This document shows positions 18,736-27,046 of a stretch of DNA of 64,000 nt, in pieces. The notes beneath the pieces were generated by a model, which had not been told where the DNA came from, ran no database searches, and worked only from the letters and a program-made list of their open reading frames with translations. Origin of the DNA: Neomoorella sulfitireducens. Its GTDB lineage: Bacteria > Bacillota > DSM-521 > Neomoorellales > Neomoorellaceae. A program made the position numbers and the translations under genes. The DNA lies in NCBI RefSeq assembly GCF_024733845.1, contig NZ_JANRHG010000006.1:62001-126000 (forward strand), given 5' to 3'. Within the stretch, counting starts at the first letter, position 1. Each line of letters starts with the position of its first letter.

Positions 18736-18770
18736 TACCCTCTCCCCCTTTAAATTGACAACCTTCGTTT

Positions 18771-19700
18771 CTATTCATTTCGCTCTCGCGTAACGTTTTC
18801 CTTCTCCGGGCAGGCGGCGCACGCCGGGCAATCCACCGGTGAAGTGCAGGGTTCAGCATGGATTAAAACCTCGGTATAGGGCAGGGCCGCTTTAATCTCA
18901 TTGCCAATTTGATCGCAGAGGTCATGGACATGTTCGATAGGTTTGTAGCGCGGCACTACCAGGTGCAGGTCTACCTGGCGGTCCCGGCCCGATCTGCGGG
19001 TGCGTAATTTGTGGAATTCAATATACTGGCCGGCGTGGTGGGATATAATATCCTTGATAATATTTTCTTCTTCAGCCGGCAGGCTAACGTCTACCAGTGG
19101 CAGCATGGCCTCCTTTATTAATTGGTAGGCAGCTTTGATGATCATTGCAGCTACAACCAGGGCCACCATGGGGTCCAGCCAGTGGAAGCCGGTAAAAAAC
19201 AGGGCTACCAGGCCCAGCATAACTCCGGCAGAAGTATAAACATCGGTGCGCAAGTGCCAGGCGTCGGCCTCCAGGGCGATGGAATCCGTATCCTTTGCTA
19301 CCTGAAAGAGATAGCGGGACACCAGGTAGTTGATAACGCTGGCCCCGCCCATAACGGCAACGCCGGCTATGGGGTCGTTTACGGCATGGCTGCCGCCAAT
19401 AAGCCTTTTTAAAGCTTCATATATAATCCATAGGGCTGCCAGGAAAATCAGCAGGGCTTCAACGGTGCCGGCAATATTTTCAATTTTACCGTGACCGTAG
19501 CGGTGCTCGGCATCGGCCGGCTTGCTGGCTTCCCGGACGGAATAGTAGGCTATAGCCGCTGCCGCCAGGTCCAGGCCGGAATGAATGGCTTCCGACATGA
19601 CGCTGACCGAATGCATCCAGTAACCGATCCCTAGTTTGCTCAACACCAAGGTAAAATTAGAAAAGATGGATACCCTGGCAGCTTTGATGCGTAAATCCAT
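18771..19700 (-). CDS. Cation diffusion facilitator (CDF) transporter
   Basis: A 309-residue divalent-metal/proton antiporter. Membrane-site metal ligands are seen in SEAIHSGLDLAAA (helix 2) and DAWHLRTDVYTSAG (helix 5). The loop DAEHRYGHGKIE is a family hallmark. A cytoplasmic ferredoxin-like metal-binding domain follows. The tail contains an extra cysteine cluster (CTSPVDCPACAACP, about residues 285-300), which may bind metal and is not typical. HxxxD-type ligands in the helices are compatible with Zn, Fe or Mn. It stands alone between a membrane gene and lapA. Confidence 0.9.
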   Translation of the reverse strand: MDLRIKAARVSIFSNFTLVLSKLGIGYWMHSVSVMSEAIHSGLDLAAAAIAYYSVREASKPADAEHRYGHGKIENIAGTVEALLIFLAALWIIYEALKRLIGGSHAVNDPIAGVAVMGGASVINYLVSRYLFQVAKDTDSIALEADAWHLRTDVYTSAGVMLGLVALFFTGFHWLDPMVALVVAAMIIKAAYQLIKEAMLPLVDVSLPAEEENIIKDIISHHAGQYIEFHKLRTRRSGRDRQVDLHLVVPRYKPIEHVHDLCDQIGNEIKAALPYTEVLIHAEPCTSPVDCPACAACPEKENVTRERNE

Positions 19701-19723
19701 GCCTTATGGCCTCCTGCACATAT

Positions 19724-19767
19724 GTAAAAATTAAAAAATTGGACTTCATCCGGGAGCGATGAAGTCC
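19724..19767 (-). terminator. Intrinsic terminator after the unknown membrane gene
   Basis: GGACTTCATC / GATGAAGTCC (19741-19767) with a 7-base loop. On the minus strand it is followed by a T-rich run (19740-19725). It separates the membrane gene at 19828-20316 from the CDF gene. Confidence 0.85.
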
Positions 19768-19827
19768 CTGCCACCAGGCCTTTTATTCATTGTACACCGC
19801 TGGCTGTCCATCTGCAAGGCGACTTGC

Positions 19828-20316
19828 TTAAAAAAGTCCAAGCAGGCGACCGCCCAGCAGCGCAGCCGGTAAAAGTAAAGCGCCTACGCGAATGCATAGC
19901 AAGAACAATCCCCGGGCCAATCCCGCCAGTGAATGCCGGCGTGAAATATACGCCGCTCCCAGGCTACCTGTACTTCCTGCCAGGAGCAATCCCCACAGGG
20001 GACCAAGAAAGATCCCGGCCAGGAGCAGGACCGTCAAACAGCCTGCTAGCAACTGTTTTCCTGCCAGGACGGCTTCCTTATGCCCTCTGTACCAGGGCCG
20101 GGTAATTCCCTCGGTTGCCATCAGGGCAACAGCTCCCACGATTGTAACCAGGGTAACATAAGAAGCAGAAAGTTCCCGGACCAGGCCGGTGGCACCAAAA
20201 ATTAACCCCGCGGCCCATAGAAGCAATAACCCCCGCCAGGGCTGGATCACCCCCGCACCCAGGGCAAGGATAAAGGTCAAACCGCCCAGGAAGGGAATGG
20301 CTAAACGTGTATCCAT
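19828..20316 (-). CDS. Unrecognised integral membrane protein (162 aa)
   Basis: A highly hydrophobic protein with about five predicted helices, rich in Gly, Leu and Ala. Examples are GGLTFILALGAGVI, LLLLWAAGLIFGATG, VTLVTIVGAVALMA, and glycine-rich GLLLAGSTGSLGAAYI. The glycine-packed helices and the short length recall DUF456-like proteins, but I cannot assign a family. No charged catalytic residues stand out. It is followed by a clear terminator and preceded by the opuC terminator, so it is a single-gene unit. Its ribosome site is weak (CAGGTAA). Confidence 0.6.
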   Translation of the reverse strand: MDTRLAIPFLGGLTFILALGAGVIQPWRGLLLLWAAGLIFGATGLVRELSASYVTLVTIVGAVALMATEGITRPWYRGHKEAVLAGKQLLAGCLTVLLLAGIFLGPLWGLLLAGSTGSLGAAYISRRHSLAGLARGLFLLCIRVGALLLPAALLGGRLLGLF

Positions 20317-20449
20317 ATAATTTACCTGCGTTTTTTTCTTTTAGCATACCCTTGTGGAAGCTGGCTATGCCAGGCAGCGCCGGGCCCTTCGCTCCATTTC
20401 CTGGGAAGTCATGGCCGCCAGTCCCCCTGGCGCCCGGAACTCATATATG

Positions 20450-20490
20450 GGAAAAATATTTCGCCCACCGGCAGGAAACCGGTGGGCTGT
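20450..20490 (-). terminator. Terminator of the busR-opuC operon
   Basis: GCCCACCGG / CCGGTGGGC (20463-20471 and 20479-20487) with a 7-base loop, followed on the minus strand by an A/T-rich tract ending in TTTTT. Confidence 0.8.
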
Positions 20491-20527
20491 GTCGTACTGG
20501 CGAATACTTTTTAGTTATACCCACATG

Positions 20528-21442
20528 TTACTCGATCAGGCCTTTTTTCAGCAGGAAGTCTCTTGCCACCTGGGCCACTTCCTTTTTTTCTTCATCCACC
20601 TGGTAATTGAGCTGGCGCATTTCATCATCATCCAGCTGGCCGGCCAGCTTGTTAAGGACCTCTTCCAACTGGGGATACTTCTCAAGGGTATCCATACGTA
20701 CTAGTGGTGCTGCAAAGTAAGGCGGGAAGAAGTGCTTGTCATCTTCCAGGATTTTTAGGTTATAGGTAATCAATTGGCCGTCGGTGGAGAAGGCGTCGAT
20801 CACATCCACCATTTTGTTACCGATGGCTTCATATTTAAGGCCGGTTTCCATTTGCCTGGCGCTTTTGAAGTTTAACCCGTAAGCGGCAATTAAGCCGTCA
20901 TAGCCGTCCGGGCGGTTAAAAAATTCCTGCTCGGCCCCAAATACCATTTCGCCGGCCACGCTTTTCAGGTCGGAAATTTTTTGTAAGTTATGCCGTTCAG
21001 CAACCTCCTCCGGTACCGCCAGGGCATAGGTGTTATTAAAACCAAAAGGTTTTAGCCACTTCAGTTTAAACTGCTCGTTATATTCCTTCTGGACGGTATC
21101 GTAGGCCTCCTGGGGGTCATTAATAACATCCATTTTCAAGATGGCTACCAGGCCGGTACCGGTGTAGTCAGCGTAAAGATCTAACTCGCCTTTTTTGAGG
21201 GCGTTAAAGTTAACCAGGGTACCGCCAAGGTTTAATTTGCGTTCGACCTTCAGGTCCGTATGGGCTTCAATAAGCTGGGCCATCATCTCGCCAAGAATAA
21301 TGTTTTCGGTAAAGTCCTTGGAACCTACCACTACTGTACCTTTAGCCCCGGTACCCCCACAACCGGCGGCGGCAAATAGTAGTAAGGCGAGGCTTGTAAT
21401 TAACGCGATTAGCTTCCTTAATCGTCTGGTTTTCTTATGCAT
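20528..21442 (-). CDS. opuCC: Glycine betaine/carnitine/choline ABC transporter, substrate-binding lipoprotein
   Basis: A 304-residue OpuC/OsmF-type binding protein. A basic start and hydrophobic signal end in a lipobox at Cys28 (LFAAAGC). The mature protein begins VVVGSKDFTENIILGEMMAQLIE, the hallmark of this family. DLYADYTGTGLVAIL follows, which contributes to the ligand-binding cleft. It should capture quaternary amines such as glycine betaine on the outer membrane face. It is the last gene of a four-component ABC operon under the BusR-like regulator. The exact substrate cannot be read. Confidence 0.92.
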   Translation of the reverse strand: MHKKTRRLRKLIALITSLALLLFAAAGCGGTGAKGTVVVGSKDFTENIILGEMMAQLIEAHTDLKVERKLNLGGTLVNFNALKKGELDLYADYTGTGLVAILKMDVINDPQEAYDTVQKEYNEQFKLKWLKPFGFNNTYALAVPEEVAERHNLQKISDLKSVAGEMVFGAEQEFFNRPDGYDGLIAAYGLNFKSARQMETGLKYEAIGNKMVDVIDAFSTDGQLITYNLKILEDDKHFFPPYFAAPLVRMDTLEKYPQLEEVLNKLAGQLDDDEMRQLNYQVDEEKKEVAQVARDFLLKKGLIE

Positions 21443-21463
21443 GATATCCCATCCTTCTTTTAA

Positions 21464-22087
21464 TTATAATGCCGAGACAGCCTTTTTTTTGAGCCCCCGC
21501 GGGACCAGGGTTTGTTCCAGCAGGGCCAGCCCGGCATCGGTCAAAATGGCCAGCAGCGCCGCAGGCACGGCCCCCATCAGTACCATGGTGTTGTTCCGCG
21601 TTTGAATACCCCGCCAGATTAGGGTTCCCAGTCCACCCGCTCCAATGAGTACGCCGATGGTCGCAATGCCAATAGCAGTCACCAGGGCTACACGTAAACC
21701 GGCCAGGATCACCGGCAGGGCAATTGGCACCTGCACCCGCCAAATCAATTGCCCCCTGGTCATCCCCATGCCTTTACCTGCCTCAAGCAGGCTGGGTTCT
21801 ACCCCTAATAGACCGGTATAGGTATTGCGGACGATGGGCAACAGGGAATAAAGGAATAAAGAAACAACAAGGGTAGTATCCCCCAGCCCAAATAACATCA
21901 TCAACAGAGCCAGCATAGCCAGGCTGGGAATTGTCTGGATCACTTCCGTGGCTGCCATTACGGGCTTGGCTAACCACCGGTGCCGCGTCAATAATATTCC
22001 CAGCGGGATACCGCCCGCAGCGGCCAGCAATACTCCCGTCACCGACAGGCTGAGGTGTTGCCAGCTCAGAGCCAGGACCCTATCCAT
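21464..22087 (-). CDS. opuCD: Glycine betaine-type ABC transporter permease (second)
   Basis: A 207-residue permease with about five to six helices. The EAA-type loop that contacts the ATPase is LEAGKGMGMTRGQLIWRVQVPIALPVILAGLRVA. A glycine-rich ATIGVLIGAGGLGTLIWRGI segment is typical of the OpuC/ProW family. It pairs with the permease encoded just upstream to form the channel. The order ATPase-permease-permease-binding protein differs slightly from the Bacillus opuC order, in which the binding protein lies between the permeases. Confidence 0.92.
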   Translation of the reverse strand: MDRVLALSWQHLSLSVTGVLLAAAGGIPLGILLTRHRWLAKPVMAATEVIQTIPSLAMLALLMMLFGLGDTTLVVSLFLYSLLPIVRNTYTGLLGVEPSLLEAGKGMGMTRGQLIWRVQVPIALPVILAGLRVALVTAIGIATIGVLIGAGGLGTLIWRGIQTRNNTMVLMGAVPAALLAILTDAGLALLEQTLVPRGLKKKAVSAL

Positions 22088-22121
22088 CTTTCGCCTCCTC
22101 TCATTTGGTTTTTAAACGGGC

Positions 22122-22772
22122 TTATCGCTGCCGCAGCCCCCGCGGGGTTACCGCGTACTCGACAAGGCCTAGTAACCAGCTGACCAGTAGGGCCAATATA
22201 GCAGCGGGTAATGCGCCGGCTATGATGAGCTTGGCGTCATAGGTATGGATGCCGGCAAGAATTGGATCACCCAATCCACCGGCGCCTATTAAGGCCGAAA
22301 GGGTAGCCCAGCTTATAATATAGACCGTCGAAACGCGGATGCCGGACATGATAACCGGGAAGGCCAAAGGGAACTGTATCCAGGTTAAAAGCTGGCGCCG
22401 GTTCATACCCATACCTATACCCGCTTCCAGGTAGGCCGGGTTTACTTCACGAATGCCGGTATAAGTGTTGCGCAGGATAGGGAGAAGCGAGTAAAGGAAC
22501 AATACAGTCATGGCCGGCACGACACCAATACCTAGAAAAGGCAGAACAAAACCAAAAAACGCCAGGCTGGGAATGGTTTGAATAGTACTGGCAATACCAA
22601 GTACCACCGATGCCCCTCGCTCATGGCGGGCGAGTATAATACCCAACGGCACGGCGATAAGGGTTCCCAGCAGCACTGCACCAAGCGAAAGCATTAGGTG
22701 TTCCCAGGTAGCAGACAAGATACCAGGACCTTTAACAGCCAGGAACTCCGTCCAGCTAAGCACCGGCCTCAT
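22122..22772 (-). CDS. opuCB: Glycine betaine-type ABC transporter permease (first)
   Basis: A 216-residue permease. The conserved ATPase-contact loop is LEAGIGMGMNRRQLLTWIQFPLAFPVIMSGIRVS, and the family segment WATLSALIGAGGLGDPILAGI is present. It is a clear paralogue of the next gene. It overlaps the ATPase gene by 17 bases, so the two are translationally coupled. An in-frame GTG nine bases inside the ATG is a possible alternative start. It should form the heteromeric channel of the osmolyte importer. Confidence 0.92.
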   Translation of the reverse strand: MRPVLSWTEFLAVKGPGILSATWEHLMLSLGAVLLGTLIAVPLGIILARHERGASVVLGIASTIQTIPSLAFFGFVLPFLGIGVVPAMTVLFLYSLLPILRNTYTGIREVNPAYLEAGIGMGMNRRQLLTWIQFPLAFPVIMSGIRVSTVYIISWATLSALIGAGGLGDPILAGIHTYDAKLIIAGALPAAILALLVSWLLGLVEYAVTPRGLRQR

Positions 22773-23886
22773 CTCCCCATACTACGGAAGCCAGGGCATT
22801 GACCATGCTGGTCCTGGTGACCAGCCCCTTCAAGCGGCCTTCCCTGTCCATTACCGGCAGATATTCCAACTTCTCCCGGATGATCAGATCAAAAGCTTCC
22901 CGGGCCGGGGTTCCTTCAAACACCGCGGGAACATCGCGCGCCATCAAATCCTGTACCTGGTGAGCCCGCTGGTAGTTGCGATTCAATTCCTCGATAGATA
23001 CCGCGCCTAACAGCCGGCCAGATTCCTCGGTAACCAGCAGTGTATCCACCTTTTTACGACGCATGATGGCAACCCCTTCGGCAATACCCGTATGAGGCCG
23101 CACCGTCACCGGTTCACCAATCATAACCTGTTCTACGGAACGCAATTCCAGCCCAGGGCCCAGCCGGTCTTTGCCAATGAAGGAGGCCACAAACTCGTTG
23201 GCCGGGTGCCGCAATAGCTCTTCTGGCGCTGCCACCTGGACGATGTTGCCGTCCTTCATTACTACAATCCGGTCGGCAAGCTTCAGGGCCTCATCCATAT
23301 CGTGGGTAACAAAGAGAATGGTCTTGTGCAGCTTAGCCTGCAGTCCCTTTAATTCCTCCTGGAGGTTTTCCCGCGTAATGGGGTCAAGGGCACCGAAGGG
23401 TTCATCCATAAGGATAAGGGGGGGTTCTGCCGCCAGGGCTCGCAACACGCCGATACGTTGTTGCTGTCCCCCGCTTAGCTCCGAAGGGTACCGGCCGGCA
23501 TATACATCAGGGTCCATGCCAACCAGCTCCAGCAACTCCCAGGCGCGCCGCCGCCGGCGCTCGGCCGGCCAGCCCAAGAGACGAGGTACCACATCGACGT
23601 TCTGGGCAATGGTCATGTTGGGAAACAGGGCGATCTGCTGGATAACATAGCCAATCTGCCGCCTTAACATCACAGGATTCTGTTCCCGGATATCTTTACC
23701 ATTTAGGTAGATGGCCCCGGAGGTGGGTTCGATAAGGCGGTTAACCATTTTTAAGGTGGTAGTCTTGCCACAGCCGCTGGGGCCAATTAACACAATAAAT
23801 TCTCCTGCTTTGACTTCCAGGTTAAAATCAGCTACGGCTACTCTATTACCGGCATATACTTTTGCAACGTGTTCGAAGGTAAGCAT
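22756..23886 (-). CDS. opuCA: Glycine betaine-type ABC transporter ATPase with tandem CBS domains
   Basis: A 376-residue ATPase. Walker A is GPSGCGKTT (about residue 36), the signature LSGGQQQRIGVLRALA, and Walker B LILMDEPFGALDP. Residues 245-370 form two CBS domains (MIGEPVTVRPHTGIAEGV and VQDLMARDVPAVFEGT). In Listeria and Staphylococcus, OpuCA CBS domains bind c-di-AMP and inhibit uptake; the same is inferred here. It is the first transporter gene, 47 bases after the BusR-like regulator, with a GGGGGACACC ribosome site. Confidence 0.94.
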   Translation of the reverse strand: MLTFEHVAKVYAGNRVAVADFNLEVKAGEFIVLIGPSGCGKTTTLKMVNRLIEPTSGAIYLNGKDIREQNPVMLRRQIGYVIQQIALFPNMTIAQNVDVVPRLLGWPAERRRRRAWELLELVGMDPDVYAGRYPSELSGGQQQRIGVLRALAAEPPLILMDEPFGALDPITRENLQEELKGLQAKLHKTILFVTHDMDEALKLADRIVVMKDGNIVQVAAPEELLRHPANEFVASFIGKDRLGPGLELRSVEQVMIGEPVTVRPHTGIAEGVAIMRRKKVDTLLVTEESGRLLGAVSIEELNRNYQRAHQVQDLMARDVPAVFEGTPAREAFDLIIREKLEYLPVMDREGRLKGLVTRTSMVNALASVVWGDEAGA

Positions 23887-23933
23887 GGTGTCCCCCTTTC
23901 ACCAGTGTTGTTTTAGCCCAACAATACCTGGTT

Positions 23934-24578
23934 TTAACTGTCATTAAGTGATGGTTTAACTTCAGCCAGGCGGCGCAACCTGTCCACCGCCTTTTGATTC
24001 CCAACTACCAGGAGCAAGTCCCCTGCGTTTAAGCGCAGCTCTGTCCCCGGAGAAGCGTACCACCGGCCCCGGCGCCGTACAGCGGTAACGGTAACCCCCG
24101 TTACTGTCCTCAATTGGGCCTCTTGCACGCTTTTTCCCACCAGGGGCGAACCCGGTGAAACCAGGACCTCTTCAGCATTCTGCATGTTTTTAAGCATGCC
24201 GGTTTTAAAATACACAATCTCTTTAACAAGTTTATCGATTTCTGCGTTTAGCTTATTACGCTGTCTTATAAGGGTCTCCAGGCGGCGTTCCAGGACCGCA
24301 AGGGAATTATGTTCATGGAAGTCTTCGATAAACTCCCGGGCGGCCTGGCGGGAAAGGATAATCACCCCGCTACCCGGAACTACATCGACTACCTGCCGTG
24401 CCTGTAGGAGGGCCAGGGCTTTTCTTACAGTTTCCGGCGAAACACCGTACTGCCCGGCTAAAATGGTTCTTCCCGAGACTTTTTCCCCTTCTTTGTAAGT
24501 TCCCCGTAGTATTTCGCCGGCAATCATAAGCGCAATTTGTTCATAACGGGCTAGTTCTTCGCCATTTATACAACACAT
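23934..24578 (-). CDS. busR: BusR-like regulator (GntR winged helix + RCK_C domain)
   Basis: A 214-residue protein with three parts. Residues 10-75 form a GntR-type winged helix (GRTILAGQYGVSPETVRKALALLQARQVVDVVPGSGV). Residues 90-130 are a predicted coiled coil (LERRLETLIRQRNKLNAEIDKLVKEI). Residues 138-208 are an RCK_C/TrkA-C domain (PLVGKSVQEAQLRTVTGVTV, then LRLNAGDLLLVVGNQ). This is the layout and length of streptococcal/lactococcal BusR, a c-di-AMP-dependent repressor of betaine import. Here it is the first gene of the opuC operon. The c-di-AMP response is inferred from that family. Confidence 0.88.
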   Translation of the reverse strand: MCCINGEELARYEQIALMIAGEILRGTYKEGEKVSGRTILAGQYGVSPETVRKALALLQARQVVDVVPGSGVIILSRQAAREFIEDFHEHNSLAVLERRLETLIRQRNKLNAEIDKLVKEIVYFKTGMLKNMQNAEEVLVSPGSPLVGKSVQEAQLRTVTGVTVTAVRRRGRWYASPGTELRLNAGDLLLVVGNQKAVDRLRRLAEVKPSLNDS

Positions 24579-24605
24579 TTTTATTCTCTCCTATCCGCCA
24601 ACTTT

Positions 24606-24639
24606 ATTTTATTATATAGGTTGTCACCTGTCAACCTAT
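24606..24639 (-). promoter_or_regulatory. Promoter and palindromic operator of busR-opuC
   Basis: Minus strand TTGACA (24634-24629), 17-base spacer, TAAAAT (24611-24606). A perfect inverted repeat with 8-bp arms ATAGGTTG / CAACCTAT and an 8-base spacer (24616-24639) overlaps the -35 box and the spacer. This is the best candidate for BusR autorepression of the whole operon. Confidence 0.75.
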
Positions 24640-24659
24640 GCCACTTGCGTTACCATAAA

Positions 24660-24691
24660 GATAGCCTGCCCAATTTAACGGGCAGGCTATC
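24660..24691 (-). terminator. Hairpin downstream of secF
   Basis: Perfect 12-bp stem GATAGCCTGCCC / GGGCAGGCTATC with an 8-base loop. The T-run on the minus strand is short (CTTTATG), so termination may be partial. It separates the sec genes from the busR promoter. Confidence 0.65.
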
Positions 24692-24718
24692 TCCGTGCAA
24701 TCTATTTTATAGTTCAAC

Positions 24719-25651
24719 TTAATGGGAAGTGGCTTTACGTGTCTTGGCTTTAGTCGCTGCCTTGCTTGCCGCTTGCCGGTGGCGTTCCCGGCTAAAAATA
24801 CGAAGTTCGATCCATATGGGGCTGGCGGTAAAGATTGAAGAATAAGCACCGCTGATAGTACCGATAAGCATGGCCAGGGCAAAGGTCCTGGTGGTCTCAC
24901 CACCTAAGAGCATCAAGGCTAGCAGGGCAATGATTACCGTAAGGACAGTATTAATAGACCGGGTCAAGGTCTGGTTAATACTGCGATTCACCAGCTCCTC
25001 GATAGTTTCCTTCCTGCGTAACCGCAAGTTTTCCCGGATGCGGTCAAAAATAACAATGGTGTCGTTTATAGAATAACCGATAATGGTGAGTATTGCCGCT
25101 ACAAAGGTACTGTCTACTTCCCAGCGGAAAATGGCAAATAGCCCTACGGTAACCAGGACGTCATGGATCAAAGCCAAAATAGCTGCCAGGCCCGATAAAA
25201 ATTCAAAGCGGATGGTGATATAGATAACCATCAGGACCCAGGCAATGGCCATGGCTTCGATCCCTTTGATGGTCAGTTCCCGGCCAATGGTTGCGCCGAC
25301 CTTTTCGTTACGTTTTAAATCAAGTTGCCCCAGCTTATCGCGCAGGGCACTGATTACCTGGTCGGTTTGCTCTTCATTGATTTCTGTTGTCCGGATGAGA
25401 AACTCATTATTGCCGGCTGCCTGGATGGAACTGTTGCCCAGGTTGAGACCGCCGAGAACCTCCCGCACCTGGCTGGCAGTTACCGGTTGGTCAAACTGGA
25501 CCTGGATAATATTCCCTCCGGTGAAATCAATACCAAAATTCAAAGGGGAAGGCCAGTTCAGGACCATTGCTATAAGGCCCGGTATAATTATAAGCAGCGA
25601 AAGGGCATACCACCACTTGCGCCTGCGAACAAAATCAAAGTTAAAGTTCAT
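24719..25651 (-). CDS. secF: Protein translocase subunit SecF
   Basis: A 310-residue RND-type membrane protein with six helices. An early periplasmic domain follows the first helix (NFGIDFTGGNIIQVQF). The conserved segments TVGLFAIFRWEVDSTFVAAILTIIGYSINDTIVIFDRIREN in helices 4-5 include the aspartates of the proton path. A Lys/Arg/Thr/Ala-rich tail ends the protein. With SecD it uses the proton gradient to complete protein export. Its start overlaps the secD stop by one base. Confidence 0.95.
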   Translation of the reverse strand: MNFNFDFVRRRKWWYALSLLIIIPGLIAMVLNWPSPLNFGIDFTGGNIIQVQFDQPVTASQVREVLGGLNLGNSSIQAAGNNEFLIRTTEINEEQTDQVISALRDKLGQLDLKRNEKVGATIGRELTIKGIEAMAIAWVLMVIYITIRFEFLSGLAAILALIHDVLVTVGLFAIFRWEVDSTFVAAILTIIGYSINDTIVIFDRIRENLRLRRKETIEELVNRSINQTLTRSINTVLTVIIALLALMLLGGETTRTFALAMLIGTISGAYSSIFTASPIWIELRIFSRERHRQAASKAATKAKTRKATSH

Positions 25652-26937
25652 TAAATCTCACCCCTTGCTGCTACCGGAATTTGACTTTCTTTAACTCCAT
25701 AAAGCCACAATTTTTGGAAGGCCGGTACGCCAATGACCAGGTGTAAAAGGAAACGAGTAAGGGTTATGGCCGTGAACATGCTGGTGATAATACCCATAGA
25801 GAGGGTTACGGCAAACCCTCGAACCGTACCGCTGCCCAGGAAGTAGAGGACCAGGGCCGCCAGCACCGTCGTGGCGTTGGCGTCAAAGATGGTAGTGAAG
25901 GCGCGTTTAAAACCGGCATCAACAGCCGCGCGTAAGGTTTTACCATTACGCAATTCCTCTTTAAGGCGCTCGTAGATAATAATATTGGCGTCGACGGCCA
26001 TGCCTACCGACAGCAAGAGACCGGCTATGCCCGGCAGTGTCAGGGTGGCCTTTAAAGACCATAAGACAGCGAGGACAATCAAGGCGTAAATAATCAAGGA
26101 AAAATTGGCTACTATTCCCGGGAGGCGGTAAAAAATAAGCATAAACAGGGCAATTAAAACCAGGCCTACAATGATGGCCGTCTTGCTCTTGGCCAGGGAA
26201 TCGGCTCCCAGGGTCGGGCCTACGGCCCGGCGCTCAATAATCTGTACCGGTACCGGCAAGGCACCGCCGCGCAAGAGGGCTGCCAGGTTGGCTGCCTCCT
26301 CGAAGGAAGCAAAACCACCCCTGATGACCGCCTCGCCGCTGGGGATGGCTTCATCAACGTGGGGATTGGTCAACAGCTGGTTATCCAGATAGATGGCTAT
26401 GTGCCGCTTGGGGTCACCCCTGCTGTAGCTGCTAACCAGCTCCTGGGTCGTCTCGGCAAAATTTTTAGTGCCTTCGGCATTAAATTTAAGGGTGATTTCG
26501 GGCTCCCGTGTTTGCTGGTCAATAACGGCCCTGGCGTCTTTCAGGTCTTTCCCTGATACTACTACCCGGCCATCACTGGTCTTAAACTCCAGCAGGGCCG
26601 TTTTACCGATCATTTTAACGGCTTCCTCCGGGTTGTTGACCCCGGCCAGCTGGATAATCAGGCGGTCACTGCCTTCCCGCTGGATTACCGGTTCAGCTAT
26701 TCCCAGCTGGTCGACCCGGTCGCGCATAATCCGTTCCAGGGCGGTCATATCCTCACCGGTAACCGCGTGTTCCGGTGTGCTCTGGGCCTGGAGGAGAATA
26801 TAAACACCACCCCGCAGGTCCAGTCCGAGTTTCATGGCCTGTAATAAAGGTTGAAACGCTCCTATACCTAACGCCAGGATGGCGACTAAAACAATGGCGA
26901 GCTTGAAAAAGCTGCCTGTTCCTTTTCCCCCTGCCAA
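25651..26937 (-). CDS. secD: Protein translocase subunit SecD
   Basis: About 428 residues. The first helix is followed by MKLGLDLRGGVYILLQAQ, the SecD signature. Then come the P1 head domain and five more helices including TLPGIAGLLLSVGMAVDANIIIYERLKEELRNG. TTG at 26937 is the likely start, with AAGGGAGG ten bases upstream. A TTG at 26967 would add ten residues but has no ribosome site. SecD and SecF pull exported proteins through the translocon. The gene lies downstream of yajC, tgt and queA in a conserved order. Confidence 0.94.
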   Translation of the reverse strand: MAGGKGTGSFFKLAIVLVAILALGIGAFQPLLQAMKLGLDLRGGVYILLQAQSTPEHAVTGEDMTALERIMRDRVDQLGIAEPVIQREGSDRLIIQLAGVNNPEEAVKMIGKTALLEFKTSDGRVVVSGKDLKDARAVIDQQTREPEITLKFNAEGTKNFAETTQELVSSYSRGDPKRHIAIYLDNQLLTNPHVDEAIPSGEAVIRGGFASFEEAANLAALLRGGALPVPVQIIERRAVGPTLGADSLAKSKTAIIVGLVLIALFMLIFYRLPGIVANFSLIIYALIVLAVLWSLKATLTLPGIAGLLLSVGMAVDANIIIYERLKEELRNGKTLRAAVDAGFKRAFTTIFDANATTVLAALVLYFLGSGTVRGFAVTLSMGIITSMFTAITLTRFLLHLVIGVPAFQKLWLYGVKESQIPVAARGEI

Positions 26938-27046
26938 AACTCTCCTGCCTCCCTTGACCAAATGCAATTGTAAGACAACCTATTATAACTCTAGTAAGAG
27001 TTAGCCGTCAATTGCTGCCAGTACCACTGCCTCCATTTTCTGCCTT

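Noticed and set aside
7487-20490. Similar GCCCACCGG...CCGGTGGGC hairpins at 7492-7526 and 20463-20487 as a dispersed repeat family
   Set aside because: Only the stems are alike and both sit at gene ends as ordinary terminators. Two copies are not evidence of a repeat element.
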